Of a stretch of DNA of 64,000 nucleotides, positions 33,689-46,563 are shown piece by piece. The stretch lies in the NCBI GenBank assembly GCA_019454045.1, contig SKCR01029080.1, positions 186,001-250,000 of the forward strand, in the 5' to 3' direction. A program made the translations under genes and the position numbers. A model generated the notes under the pieces. That model was not told the origin of the DNA. It ran no database searches and saw only the letters and a program-made list of their open reading frames with translations. Source of the DNA: Zanthoxylum bungeanum. Its lineage: Eukaryota; Streptophyta; Magnoliopsida; Sapindales; Rutaceae. Position 1 is the stretch's first letter. The number at the start of each line of letters is the position of its first letter.

Positions 33689-36192
33689 TGTTAGGGTTTG
33701 TGCTCGAAGTGCCAATTCGGATCGTATTTATGTCTGATTCATGAATACGAACAATTTATTTTTCCATAATATTACTTATTTAATGGTAGCACCTCTTGCT
33801 TTTATATACATATTCGATCTAATTACGATTAGATTGAAACTAAATATGATTTAGTGATATGTATATATTAGACAAAGACCATAGGATTTACAATGTAGTG
33901 CGCAGTTACAACGTAGTTTGTAATTGACATTGGGAAACGTCACTATAAGTTGTATATTCTCAAATAAAGTTCCCGGTCAAGATTTACATACACGGGTCGG
34001 TTATTAAAGTCCGCTAAGACCAGTGTATGTCGTACATCGAGACTTGGTCTGATGGTTTATCCCAATGAACCATGAGTATTGGGAGACTCGTATAGACGTG
34101 TAAATGTTTATTTGATAAATACTGAACGACTCACCGAAGATTGCCTAATAGATGGTACATCAATGTCAATATGAATCTTCTCGAGTCGAGTAGCATAGTG
34201 GTCCTTAGACTTGAGATATCACTGTGGATATATGAGATATCCTCCACACTTTGATGGCAGTCACATCACCGATCTATTTAGATCAGACCTCCGCCTGTTC
34301 GTTGGGTGTGGACTGATGCTCATGATATCCTGTGAGTATTAGAAAGAATCCATCGGTCATATGTACAGGGCATATGTATCATGAACGTTTTTACGATCTA
34401 GTAAATCCATGACCGTGGTATACTTCGGAAGCGAGTTCCGAGTGTTTTTAAGATACGTAAATTTAAAAGTCAACTATATTATACCTTAGGGATTTGACGT
34501 TCTTATCTATATCCCCGGTATAATATTGATATCCTGTGACAGAGGGATTATACGTATGCAATGACCTCGACTTGCATAGTTTAGCGAGATTATACGTGGT
34601 CGTCATAATTCATGAGTGGGTGAATTATGGACACGAAATTAGATTCTGTGACGGATAAACCTAAACTTAGAGAGTCCCACAATATGAAGTGTACTCGTTG
34701 AGCACTTGAGCAATACGTTATGAATAATATAGATTATTCATATATTTCACCGGATTAAATGAGTTAATTCGAATCGTTTAAACGGTTAAACGAAAATACA
34801 TGCATTAGGGGCATTTCGGTCAATTAATAATTAATATGTATTTGTATTTGATATAAAATTTGATTTGATACATATTAATTAATTTTCAAATGATACTTTG
34901 ACACATGCCATTAATAAATGTATTTGTTATTTAATGTAAATAAAATACGTATATAATAGTAATCGCATTAATTAATTATTTAGGTATTTAAATATTAAAT
35001 ATCTAGATAATTAAATTATATCAATATTATATAATTGTTATGCAATATGTTTGATTATTATTGGTTACATGTGGCATGATTTCATTAAGCTTAAAGTTTA
35101 CAAATTGGATTTGTTAACTTAAAGCTTATTACTATTTAATTAGATTAAAAATGACCAAATGACCAAAATGCCCTCCCCCCCAAAGTCGGTTATGCTTCTT
35201 TATAAAGTGAGAAAATTTTACTTTCTCTTTCAACAAGCTCCCATGGCCGAACCTCCATAGACAAAAGCTCCCAAATTTTTGTTTAAAGAAACAAGGAAGA
35301 AAATGAAGAAATTAAGAAAATGTTTAAGAAAATTAGGAGATTTGGAGGTAATCTTCATAACTCTTAAACTTAGAAAGTTTGTTTCTTATTCTTGAGCATC
35401 TAGAAAAATTCTAGGGTTTCTTCCTTTCTTATATTTTGGGGCTTTTTGATTTGGAGGATGGATTTGGAGGCTTAATGCATGTGTGAAGTTAGATTGTATA
35501 ATATTAGTGTAATATTAATTCAATTTTGTCATTTGATGACTTGTTGTCATTCTAGAGTGTTATGACCACTTTTGTAACTTCAGAATTATTCTTGGGTTCT
35601 TCATTTGTGGTGACTTTGGTTGGTGTAAGTATTAATATGATTAATATTGAGAAAATTAGATTTAAAGCATGAAAATGATATTTTTAGTTACCAAATATGA
35701 TATGAAAATTCTGTGTTTTTGGTGATGAAAAGTATGTTATATAAATGTATTGGATGTGTTTTGGGCATTGGAACAATTTCCGAAAATTATTTCAGAGTTG
35801 AAATATGCGAAAACGGAACGGCGTTACTAGGTGAGTTTCGGGCTTACCGGATGTCTGTTGTCCAAACAGTGAATTGGTCACTGTTCGGGCAGCCCATGAA
35901 CTGCCCACGTACTATTGGGGCTGACTTGGGCAGCCCCCGTGTGTATTGGTTGGGTGGTTCGGACAAAAACGTGTTTTATGTCACTTTGTGGAAAAATATT
36001 TTTCGTAAAAGTTTCGCAATGTTTCTAACCTATTTATGTCATTATTTGATATCGAATAAATATATTTAGGTGAAATATGAATGAATTATTCATATTGGAT
36101 ATTGAATAATTTATTTGGTAACTTTAAAAGTTTTAAAGTTACGATTTCTCCCGTACAGCGCGCTTCCGCTGCTCCCGCCTAAAACCGCAACA
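33689..36192 (+). repeat. B 3' LTR (2504 bp)
   Basis: It starts TGTTAGGGTTTGTGCTCG after a purine-rich tract (AGCAAGTGGGAGAAAT, 33673-33688) and ends AAAACCGCAACA. Many point differences from the 5' copy make B older than E. Confidence 0.92.
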
Positions 36193-37258
36193 ATAAGCTC
36201 GTCCAAAATCCTATGGAGGAGGCTAATACACAGAAAAGACTCAAAAACACATATTTTTAGAGAGATCCAAGAAGGAGGATTGAAGAGCGACAAGTGTAGA
36301 CGAAAGCGGTGACGTCCGAAGATGAAGGGATTCAATTCGGGTTTTATCATCTAGTTTTCTTCTTTAAACTCTAATGATGTTCATGTTTTTATCTTTAGTC
36401 ATGAACTAACTCCATTATTCTAGAGGATGATGTAACTAATGCTTGAAACTATGTATTTTTTGCTAATTTGAGTTTTATAAAATTTTAAATCAATTTATTT
36501 ATATTCTCTTGCGTTTAATGCTTCTTGTTTGCTGGCCAAAAATTGAGATGATGAATGTTTAGAATCTATCACTCGGGAGAGAGGGATTTTGAATAGGATA
36601 TAGAGAATATAACTTAGGAGTTTTATAAAATTCGGGAGAATCTATAATTCCTTTGAAGTCGTTAACATAGAATCATAGAACGTAATGAATTGTTGATTAT
36701 TAGATTTTTATAGAGATATCGAAGTCGGTAATTAATAATCTTTTCACTGTTGCTCGGGAGAGAGAGTGGAATACTTTAGGATTCTTTCTTATAAACTACT
36801 AAACCAAATAAGAATTGATTGGCATTACAAATACATAGGGGATAACTAGGTGAAATCAGACTTTAGAATCTCTTATATCTTGGATTATCTTTATCAAACG
36901 ATTTACTATCTTGTTTATTTAGTTTTTAATTTAAATTTAGTTGTTTTCTAAATAAAGTTAAGTTTATTAATTATAGTACTTAGTGTGAGTTTGATTACAA
37001 TTCACGTGGGTTCGACACTCGACTTATCATTTACTAAAACTTGACGCCGTACATCAGCGGTACGATATAAAATCTCACAACAAGTTTTTGCGTCGTTGTC
37101 AGGGATTGTTAATTTAATTCACAGTAATACTATTACTAAATAACCTTAGCTTTAATTTGGATTTTTATTTTTATATGTAATTTATTTGTGTTTTAAGTTT
37201 ATTTTTGTTTTTTTTTTATTTGATTATTAATTGTTTTTGTTTTTTTGTGCTTCAGTGA

Positions 37259-38660
37259 ATGCGAAGATCCACAAGTCTCGACTCGCTCCTGTTTGATCCT
37301 GAAATAGAAAAAACAATGAGGAGACTAAGGAAAGAAAGGAAATTTGAGAAAGAAGTAATGGCGGTTGAAAACAGAGAGAATAATCCACGCTGGGTGGCAA
37401 TCCGAGATCACTTCAAGCCGGTCGTAAATGATAACTATTCTGGGATTGCGCATCCACCAATCAACGCAAATAATTTTGAGCTGAAACCTGCATTGATCAA
37501 CATGGTGCAAAAGAATCAGTTTGGGGGTTCAGCTATAGAGGATCCCAACATACATTTAAGGATATTCCTGGAGATGGAAAACGCCATAAAGATGAATGGC
37601 GTGACTAAAGAAGCCATCATTTTGCGCTTATTCCCATTCTTTTTAAGGGATAAAACATTGGATTGGTTGCAATCAATACCGATGGGGAGCATCCTGAAAT
37701 GGCAGGATATGGCTATAAAATTTATTGCAAGGTTCTTTCCACCAGCTAAATCAGCCCAACTGAGAACAAAAATTAGCATATTTGGGCAGTTGGAGACTGA
37801 AAATCTGTATGAGGCCTGTGAGTGCTTTAAATATCTACTCAGGAGATGCCCACAGTATAATTTCGAAGACTGGGTTCAGATTCAGTTATTCTATAATGGG
37901 TTGAATGGTCCTAATAGAACCACGGACGATGCAGCTGGTGGAGGAATTTTATTCAAGATATCTGATGAAGACGCATATGCTTTATTAGAGGAGATGGCCA
38001 TCAATAACTATCAATGGCCAAGTGAACGTCCGACTGTGACTTAGGTGGCTGATATATATTAGGTGGATCATATTATTGCACTTACATCTCAAATATCATC
38101 CCTCACGACTCATCTAGCAGCATTGATCAATCAACAAAGCCAACCATCTATTGAAGTTGTTGCTGCAAATAGAATGATCTTACCTGACAGATGATATAAG
38201 CAAGTCCAGTATGTGAATAATCGGAACTTCGGCAACTATAGAGGCAATCATATGCCTAACTACTCTCATCCGAACTTGTCATATGATAATACAGAGAATG
38301 TCTTGCAACCTTCATCTGGCTTCAGCTATCCAAGGGCTGAGCATAAACCTCCCTTAGAAGACCTTATGAGCACATTTGTTGCTAATACTTCAGCGAGGTT
38401 TGAGAAGAATGAGTCAAGGCTGAATAATATTGAGACACACATAGGATATATAGGGGCAACAATGAAGTTTTTAGAAGCACAGATTGGGCAGATTGCTTCC
38501 TCCATGACCAATCAACAATAAGGGGCATTTCCTAGTAATACTGAGACCAACCCTAAAGAGCAGCGTCAAGCTATCTTTTTCATGTCATAACAACCGGTTG
38601 ATACCAAAGAAGAAAACACAAGAGATTACCCAGTCCATTATATTGAAGCCACCATGATCA
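37259..38660 (+). pseudogene. G gag (Athila/Tat-type), interrupted
   Basis: The first 261 codons (37259-38044) are open and start MRRSTSLDSLLFDPEIEKTM. The retrotransposon-gag domain is clear at about residues 95-215: LRLFPFFLRDKTLDWLQSIP, KFIARFFPPAKSAQLR, LLRRCPQY, QIQLFYNGLN, then YALLEEMAINNYQWPSERP. A TAG at 38042-38044 ends the frame. Downstream the spacer continues with further stops (38213-38521, ending LEAQIGQIASSMTNQQ) and GAFPSNTETNPKEQRQAI. After about 38660 coding homology stops abruptly, where protease should follow. Confidence 0.87.
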
Positions 38661-39968
38661 TTTGAGTGGTTGTGTCTGGCTGAAGACATTAAACTTAGCA
38701 CTAGCAGAGAGGCAACCCTTGCATTTGTATTTGTTTATTTTTATTTTCTTTACTTTAATTTATTTTATTATGTGCTATTTATTTGTTTATTAGTTTGCAT
38801 GTTCTTTATGCATGTATTAGCACAACCCACACAACCCGCACAACCAAATTCTAACCAGCATGAGTTTGATCAACCTCTTGCATGGTAGTGTTGTTCTTTA
38901 CTCTTATTTCTCTATGTTTATCTTACATTAAGGACAATGAAAGTTTTAAGTTTGGGGGTGTGTGCATGTAGTGATAGTTTCTGCTATATTTAAAATTTTT
39001 TGTTTTCTTTGTTTTATTTTTAGTCCTAGATAGTAAAACATAAATCTAATGATGAATTTTGTTTGCTTTAGATGAAATCTTAGAAATGATAAGTTCCCAA
39101 TTGATTTTTATCGATGCCTTGAGTAGGTGATCTAGGTTAGACTCGTAAGGACTTAACAATAGGTTTTTTAGCAGTAAAAACCTAAGTAATTGACAAAGTG
39201 ACTAGTTGAAGAAATTATTTACCGATGAATGACTGTTTGTTTAGATATTTATCTCAATATACTAGTGTTATGATGTTTGGTATAAGAAAAAAAAATTTGA
39301 AAAGAAAAAAGAAGTTAAACCACCTATAACCGATAAGCGTGAAGCTACCCATGGGCGAGTGTTAGGACCACCATGAGGAGAAATACTACCTTAAAGGGTA
39401 GGTGTGTTGAAAAAAATGAAAAAGAAAAAAAAATCATACCATACTGGGCACAAGAAAGGAAAATTCAGAGTACTTTTGAGATATTTAGGTTGGTTTGACC
39501 CATCGGATCTCAATTTTTGATACGAAATCATCGAGTTGGCTTACTTAGGAGTCGAGATGTGACCAAACCTTTACAAACACACTGTGAGTCTGGCTTAGAT
39601 ACTTTATTCAAGAACTTGGATTTAAGTTGCATTGAGTACATTTATGGTTCTCTGAATTCATTAGTAGGCATTCTTTGAGGACAACATTATGTATAACTAT
39701 CAGGACTATTTTCTTTACTTTTATTATTATTATATTTTTTTGCATGATTGCATATGTGTGAATGACGTTTGTGGGTGTCGTCGCTGTAAGCCCTCACGAG
39801 ACTATAACTCGTCCATTAGGGTCACATATGGGTTTAAAGGCTTGTTGCATACGCTAAATGGAATTGTGATCCCTACGAAAGTGGCCTAGTTAATTTTTTA
39901 ATTTTGTTTATTTAGTTTTTATTTTATATTTTGCTCGGGACTAGCAAAATATTAAGTTTGGGGGTGTT
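38661..39968 (+). other. G 3' non-coding region with two polypurine-like tracts
   Basis: It begins with the sequence GGCTGAAGACATTAAACTTAGC and GAGAGGCAACCC, found after pol in this gypsy group, so the whole pol has been lost between gag and here. AAGTTTGGGGGTGTG occurs at 38949 and AAGTTTGGGGGTGTTTG at 39954, the second touching the 3' LTR. No gene is visible between them. Confidence 0.65.
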
Positions 39969-41278
39969 TGATAAGTTCTGTTTATACCCACTTATTCATG
40001 CATTCTTAGCTTACTATTTTGTTAGATTCTGTATCATTTAATGTATTTGTAGTTTGTTTTATGTTTTATTTGTAGGAAGTATTAGGACATAGATCTTGGA
40101 GCAATTGTACGTGTTTTGGGACCCTACAGACATATCAAAAGCACACGGGAAGAACAAAAAATACAGAAATCAGCATCCAGAAAATTGCCCTTGCGTCACG
40201 ACGCCAACTTCCTGGCGTCGCGACACACCCACAAAATCCTACCATAGTAAATTCTCGTAAGTTTGGCGTCGTGAAGCCACTTTCCGAAGTCGCGGCGCCC
40301 CGAAAGACTCCCAGAAGCTTAATTTGGTCGTGTTTACATGCATAAGGACTCCAAGAATTTTCTATAAATACATAAGCTCGTCTAAAACCCTAAAGAGGAG
40401 GCTAATACACAGAAAAGACTCGAAACACATATTTTTAGAGAGATCCAATGAAGAGGAATGAAGAGTGACAAGAGGAGACGAAGGCGGTGACGTCCGAAGA
40501 TGAAGGATTCAACTCAGGTTTTATCATCTAGTTTTATTCTTTAAAATCTAATGATATATGTTATGTTCATGACCCTATTGTCATTGTTTTTATCTTTAGT
40601 CATGAAATAACTCCATTATTCTAGAGGATGATGTAACTAATGCTTGAAACTATGTATTATTTTTTAATTTGAGTTTTATAAATTTTTAAATCAGTTTATT
40701 TATATTCTCTTGCGTTTAATGCTTCTTGTTTGCTGGCCACAAATTGAGATGATGAATGTTTAGAATCTATCGCTCTGGAGAGAGGGATTTTGAATAGGAT
40801 CTAGAGAATATAACCTATGAGTTTTATATATTTCGGGAGAATCTATAATTCATTTGAAGTCGTTAACATAAAATCACAGAACGTAATGAATTGTTGATTA
40901 TTAGATTTTTATAGGGATATCAAAGTCGATAATTAATAATCTTTTCACTGTTGCTCGGGAGAGGGAGTGGAATACTTTAGAATTATTGGCTTATAAACTA
41001 CTAAACTGAATAAGAATTGATTTGTATTACAAATATATAGGGGATAGCTATGTGAAATCCGACTCTAGAATCTCTCGTATCTTGGATTATCTTTATCAAA
41101 CGATTTACTATCTTGTTTATTTAGTTTTTAATTTAAATTTCATTGTTTTCTAAATAAAGTTACGTTAATTATAGTACTTAGTGAGAGTTTGATTACAATT
41201 CATGTGGGTTCGACACTATACTTATCATTTACTAAAATTTGACATCGTACACTTGCGGTACGATATAAAATATCACAA
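39969..41278 (+). repeat. G 3' LTR (about 1310 bp)
   Basis: It starts TGATAAGTTCTG and ends near ATATCACAA. The TATA box TATAAATA is at 40363-40370, preceded by the GCGTC hairpin at 40193-40226. The exact last base is uncertain because the flank is an AT repeat. Confidence 0.87.
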
Positions 41279-41457
41279 TATATATACATATCAGTAAATC
41301 AGATTATTTTCAATCTAATCGTAATTAGATCGAATACGTATATAAAAATAAGATGTGCAACCATTAATATGTAATATTATGGAAAAATAAATCGTTCGTC
41401 TACATGAATCGGATATAAATACGATCCGGATTGGTGCTCCGAGCACCAACCCTAACA

Positions 41458-44400
41458 ATGTCTCTCACTTGCTCTAGTGTCAATCCACAGTATCATATAC
41501 ACATCTAAATGTGTATCACATATGTATGGCCTTCAAGAGAACACAAAGCACTTAAGAGGTAGGCAACAACAAATAGGTCTTCTATAACATATTGAGTTTG
41601 TCCAACAAACCCAATAGTTTCCCTTGACCAACATGAAACATATTTTGTAGAACCTGAGTTGTACACCGATATGACTCAGATGCTACATCAATATTGTGAT
41701 ACAGCTACTGAGCTATCTAAGTTATTAAGGATCAAATCCATAATATTATGCAGACAACCGCAAACACAACACTAATATCAAAACTTCTAATCTATAAGGT
41801 CACTATGCAACTTCATAAGTCAATACTTCATAAATTACAACTAATTCCATTAACAAAGTAGAATCATTTGTGACACTCTCATAGCATCTTTTATGACTCT
41901 TTACAACGTAGATCGTCTAACATCATAATTAGCTCAAAACTAACCTGATCCGAATAGTTGCGAATTATATTCTCCATGAACAAGAAACCCATTCTTAATA
42001 TCTCAAAGATAACAAAGAACATGTTTCAAGACCCATCTTATGATCTACAGCGTATCAAAAATTACTCGTAATAATTACAATTAAATTGATATATTTAATC
42101 GTACATAATATAGTATTCAATATGCCATCATCCCATGATGCATAAGATTGATTAGAAATTCCAATCAATTTCTCTTTCGACAAAGGAATCATCATTTACG
42201 AAAGATTAATACTATATTTAAGAGACACACTAACTGTCAAACAGTTATACTAACTATAATACAAATAGTCATTTGGTGTCCTTTATTAGATCATATTTAA
42301 TGCACGACTAATGCGATTATTCACAAGTCTCTTAGTTTTATATCATATATAAAACTTTATATCGAATATAACAAAGACAACTCTCATTGCTTTCACGAAG
42401 AAAAGAAGACTTAGGTAAACCTTTTACCTCATCAAGATCTCATTATTACATTAATAATGATAATGTCGTTAGGATATATAACACTAGAAAGAAATTTTTA
42501 CGCTCTCACTAACCCTATTATCACATATGTATTCTTTATGCTTTGATAAAATCAGATAATCTAACTAATATCAAAATTAGAGAACACTCTGAAAGCTCAT
42601 CTGAGTCTACAATAGGCTCTATAAGCTAGTATACCAACTATAATCTTAGCTGAATACAAACTCCAGGGCCATTCCAGAATAAACTATTCAAACAAAGAAA
42701 TCACAATGAATCACTTATCCGAAGAAACCATTCAGAAATGACATTTTGCATTCCTAGCTAAAATACACAGTTTAATATTTACATTAACCAATAAATCTAT
42801 AATTATTCAATCAATGGGACTAGAGACAAGTTTCCTCAAAATCTACAATAGATTGTTGAGTATAACATTTCTCACTGTCATATTATAAAGGCCAAACCTT
42901 TAATAAGCTCACTTTGCTTTTGCTGCGCAAACCATTTGCACATTTTATGAATGATTCATAATGAAAGCTTAATCAAGTTCAAAACTTGATTGTAGTAAGC
43001 TATGAACAATCTTCGATCTATGGTTTAATGCTAACTTCCGGAATCGATATCAAATATCGCTCCCACTATAAGTTATAGGATAATATTCTTCGATAAGAAA
43101 ACAACAGAACCATTAAGTATCAAATACTTCGCAAATGATTTTGACATCCTATTGGACTTATATGGAAGATGTCTAAGGGTTTTTTCATCTTATTAATTAT
43201 GTAGTTCCATTTATAATTTATCACTCACACATTTGACTTCATAAAGTCAAGTCTTTTCTATAATTGTCAACATCCGATGTTACACACTAAGTAATAAAAT
43301 ATTTTTATTACTCGGGATCGTAGACAATATATTCTATCAAATAGAATATAATATTCTATTTAATAGAATAAATGATAAATTTTTACTTGTACCTCTGAGG
43401 CACAAGTACTTTTAATTATATAACCATTATACAATAAGAAGATTCAAATCTAAAACTTTTCGAGATTCGAATTTTCTACTTATACATATTATATACGTAA
43501 CTATAGAAACTAATGGAATCTTAGTTAAAAGGATGAATTAGTGTTACTGGAGCATATCCTCAAGAGTATTGAACTAATTCGGAAACACTCAATATCAAAC
43601 GAATCAAATCATATAAGATTCGATTCCTCACACTAACCAATTCCATCATGATGGAATCGTAGAAGAATAATATTGAGTAAGAATCATATTGATTGAATAA
43701 CCTTAGAACTAATTGCCATAAATTCATATGTTTGATCGTATCAAACATCTTTGAACAATTCAAAGACTCACGGTGAATTTTAAAGATACAGTTTTCAAAA
43801 CTTCAGATCGAATATTTTTGAACCAGTCAAAATATTATATCTGCGTTTCATCAGAAACATATAACTAAGTCATGACAACTCATTGACTAAGTTACGAAGT
43901 AAAAAAAACTACCTTAAGTAATTTATAATTCATTAAACTATATACATCCAATATATCAGTTTAATAAATCTTATGGTCCAATGGGAATCATGGTTAAATG
44001 AGATTTAATCACATTCCCGATACAATATTCATTAAATGGATAAAGATATATGGTGTGATCTCGTATTAGACCATCTTTTACCATAAGGAATAAACATCTA
44101 ATGCTTAAGTGATAAAATCTCATAAACCATTGTTCTAAATTATTTTACTTAATCGAATATTTTTTTTAATGTTCGTCAATGACAATACTAGTAGTATTAA
44201 ATATGTAACAACAGTTTATAAAGAACAAGTAACTATCCAATAGTCACAAGTTCTGATATCAAATATCAAAACAATCATTAAATAATATTTTAAATAACTA
44301 GATGGGAGATCTGTTATCCAATACATATAGTTGTCATGTTATGAGAATCAATATTTTCTACATACAACTATATACATCTCTTTTATTTAGCTTTATAATT

Positions 44401-45566
44401 TGCCCTCAACTATTCACAACAATTGCAAATAATTAATTAGCAAACAATGTCAGACACATGACTTCTAAAGGTCACTAAAGCTGAGAAACGTCATTATCAG
44501 ATAAATAATTACCTAATGGAGTTTTCTTAATGCCAGTGAAGAATCTCAAGACATGAACCAATTCATGTCAATCTTTACTGCATAAGAAACTATTCTCTCT
44601 ACAGAATTATATCCTAAAATAAATATCTATTTAGATTACCTATCGTGACTTAGTAAATAAGTCATTAACCATCTTGATTTTCCAAGAAAATTGGAACAAT
44701 AGTTCTCGATGGTTTAGACTAATCTAATTATATCCAAGCTTACTTTTATCTAAAACCTATTCTAGAAAACTGCAATCATAAGTCAAGTCAGAAAACATAT
44801 ATAAAATATGAATGCAGTGGATTAAAAGATTTAATTCTATCTACATAATATAATAAGGAAAACATAAGTAGCAATTTTCATAATATTACACAATGTCTTA
44901 GTTATGGATTTTTAACTTAGCAGTGTCTCCCACTATTTTACGTAATACTGTAATCCCTAACGGGAAATGAGAATTCAATAATTAAATCGAATTCCATAAT
45001 AGGAAGTGGACCCCATGAATATATTTCGACTCACAACTTTGGCACATTCTCGCCTACGTATATTAACATGTAGACAAATCATTGTCAATCACACTCACTA
45101 TGACTCTTGATTCTGGTCATAACCGTTTCTCGTTGTGAAAGCTTTGGTACGTTCACATGAGGTGTATCAAGGCTTCACTTGTCAATGACAAACTCAAGCT
45201 ACCGATGTAGTCCTGACAGCTTTGCCACGTTCAGGAATCAACTTTCACTTGAATTTGTCTCTTATCATATAATTTATACTGGCGCAAATGAACTACCATC
45301 AGCCATAAGTGCACAGCTTTGGCACGATACAGCTACAACATCAGGAAATCATTCACATCCGTATTGGAAGGCGGACCAAGAAACAAGTATTCCTAATACT
45401 AGTCATTTTAATGTCTTATTTAACAGGGATTTTCCTATTGTCAAACAATCCAAAATTAATCAAATTAATTTCACATGCATGTGGAAATAATAAATTGGAT
45501 TAAATATCATATATCAAGTATGACAAATATAACAGATGCAAGATTAGACTCGTTCTGATACCATTT
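41458..45566 (-). pseudogene. C internal region with decayed copia pol
   Basis: This is collinear with B's internal part, inverted. The RNase H trace is at about 41868-41935 and the reverse-transcriptase trace at about 42400-42790. The four-copy motif lies at 45033-45330. The primer site, read on the minus strand as TGGTATCAGAACGAGTC, is at 45547-45563. Frames are broken throughout. Short open frames (43560-43763, 45179-45490) are not genes. Confidence 0.72.
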
Positions 45567-46563
45567 TACTGGGGTCAGACGCAGCGGAAGAGCGCAATTC
45601 ATGCGCAATCATAGCTTTAAAATTTTTAAACTTACCGAATAAATTATCCAATATCCCATATGAATAATTCATTCATATTTCACCTAAAAATATTATATCA
45701 ATACCAAATAATGATATAAATAATTTAGAAAACATCGCAAAACTTTTACGAAAATATTTTTCCGCAAAACAGCATAAAATACGTTTTCTACCGAACCGAC
45801 CTACAATACACACAAGAGATGTCCAGGTCAGCCCCAATAGTACTTTGACAGTTCATGGTCTGCCTGAACAGTGACCAATTCACTGTTTGGGTAACGATTA
45901 CCCGGTAAGCCCAAAACTCACTCGGTAACGCTGTTTTTCACCATTTTCGCATATTTTCACTCCGAAATAATTTCTGGCAATTATTCCAATGCCCAATACA
46001 CATCCAATACATTTAAATAACATATTTTTCATCACCAAATTTCCATATTTTTCAGATCTGATCTGGATGCAAAAATAATCATTTTTCATGCTTTAAATCT
46101 AATTTTTTTCAATATTAATCATATTAATATTTACACCAATCAAAGCCACCACCAATGAAGAACTCAAGAACAATTCTACGTATTACAAGAGTGGTCATAA
46201 CACTCTAGAATGGCAATAAAATCATCAAATGATCAAAAGTGTGCTTATTAACCATTAACAAGCTTAGTTTAATTATCATACATACATGTATCCTTCATTC
46301 AAGCTTCCAAACTTCTCAACACAAAATAAAGAGAGTAGAAAAATATGTAAACATCATATGTTAAAGTTAAGAATAATAGAAATATTTTTCCATCTAAAGA
46401 AAAGATGAAATTACTTACTAATCTTCAAGTTTTCTTTGATTTTCTTCTTACCACTTCTCTTTTTTCTCTCAACCTTTCTTTTGTGTATTTTTGGAGGCTT
46501 AACCTAATGGAAGCAAATGAAAAATAAAACCCTTATATATGTGCTAGGGTTGGCCGAAATTGT

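Larger units (their letters stand above)
27871..36192 (+). mobile_element. Copia element B (8322 bp), same family as C and E
   Basis: It is a complete LTR-to-LTR insertion in G's 5' LTR, with duplication ATAAA (27866-27870) against ATAAG (36193-36197); the undisturbed G copy reads ACATAAGCTCG. The order is LTR, primer site, leader with a four-fold motif, decayed pol and LTR. No open frame exceeds about 120 codons, so it is non-autonomous. Its orientation is opposite to C. Confidence 0.92.
25596..37080 (+). repeat. G 5' LTR, in three pieces
   Basis: The pieces are 25596-25636, 27504-27870 and 36193-37080, collinear with the intact 3' LTR at 39969-41278. The hairpin pair lies at 27687-27780, and the TATA box TATAAATA at 27857-27864 is only seven bases before the insertion of element B. 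Confidence 0.88.
25596..41278 (+). mobile_element. Gypsy element G (Athila/Tat-like gag), pol deleted, nested
   Basis: It lies within C's 3' LTR, with a likely duplication TATAT (25591-25595, 41279-41283) in an AT-repeat context. The 5' LTR is 25596-37080, split by a solo LTR and by element B (net about 1.3 kb), and the 3' LTR is 39969-41278. The internal 2.9 kb has gag and the typical 3' non-coding region but no pol. The expected primer site TGGCGCCGTTGCC is degraded to TTGCGTCGTTGTC at about 37088. It is non-autonomous and cannot move itself. Confidence 0.87.
19669..41457 (-). repeat. C 3' LTR, in three pieces
   Basis: The pieces are 19669-21179, 24801-25595 and 41279-41457. The low-coordinate end TGTAGGAGTCAGGCGCAGCG and the high-coordinate end GAGCACCAACCCTAACA match the reverse of element B's LTR. 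The first gap is the CACTA element and the second is gypsy G. Confidence 0.87.
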
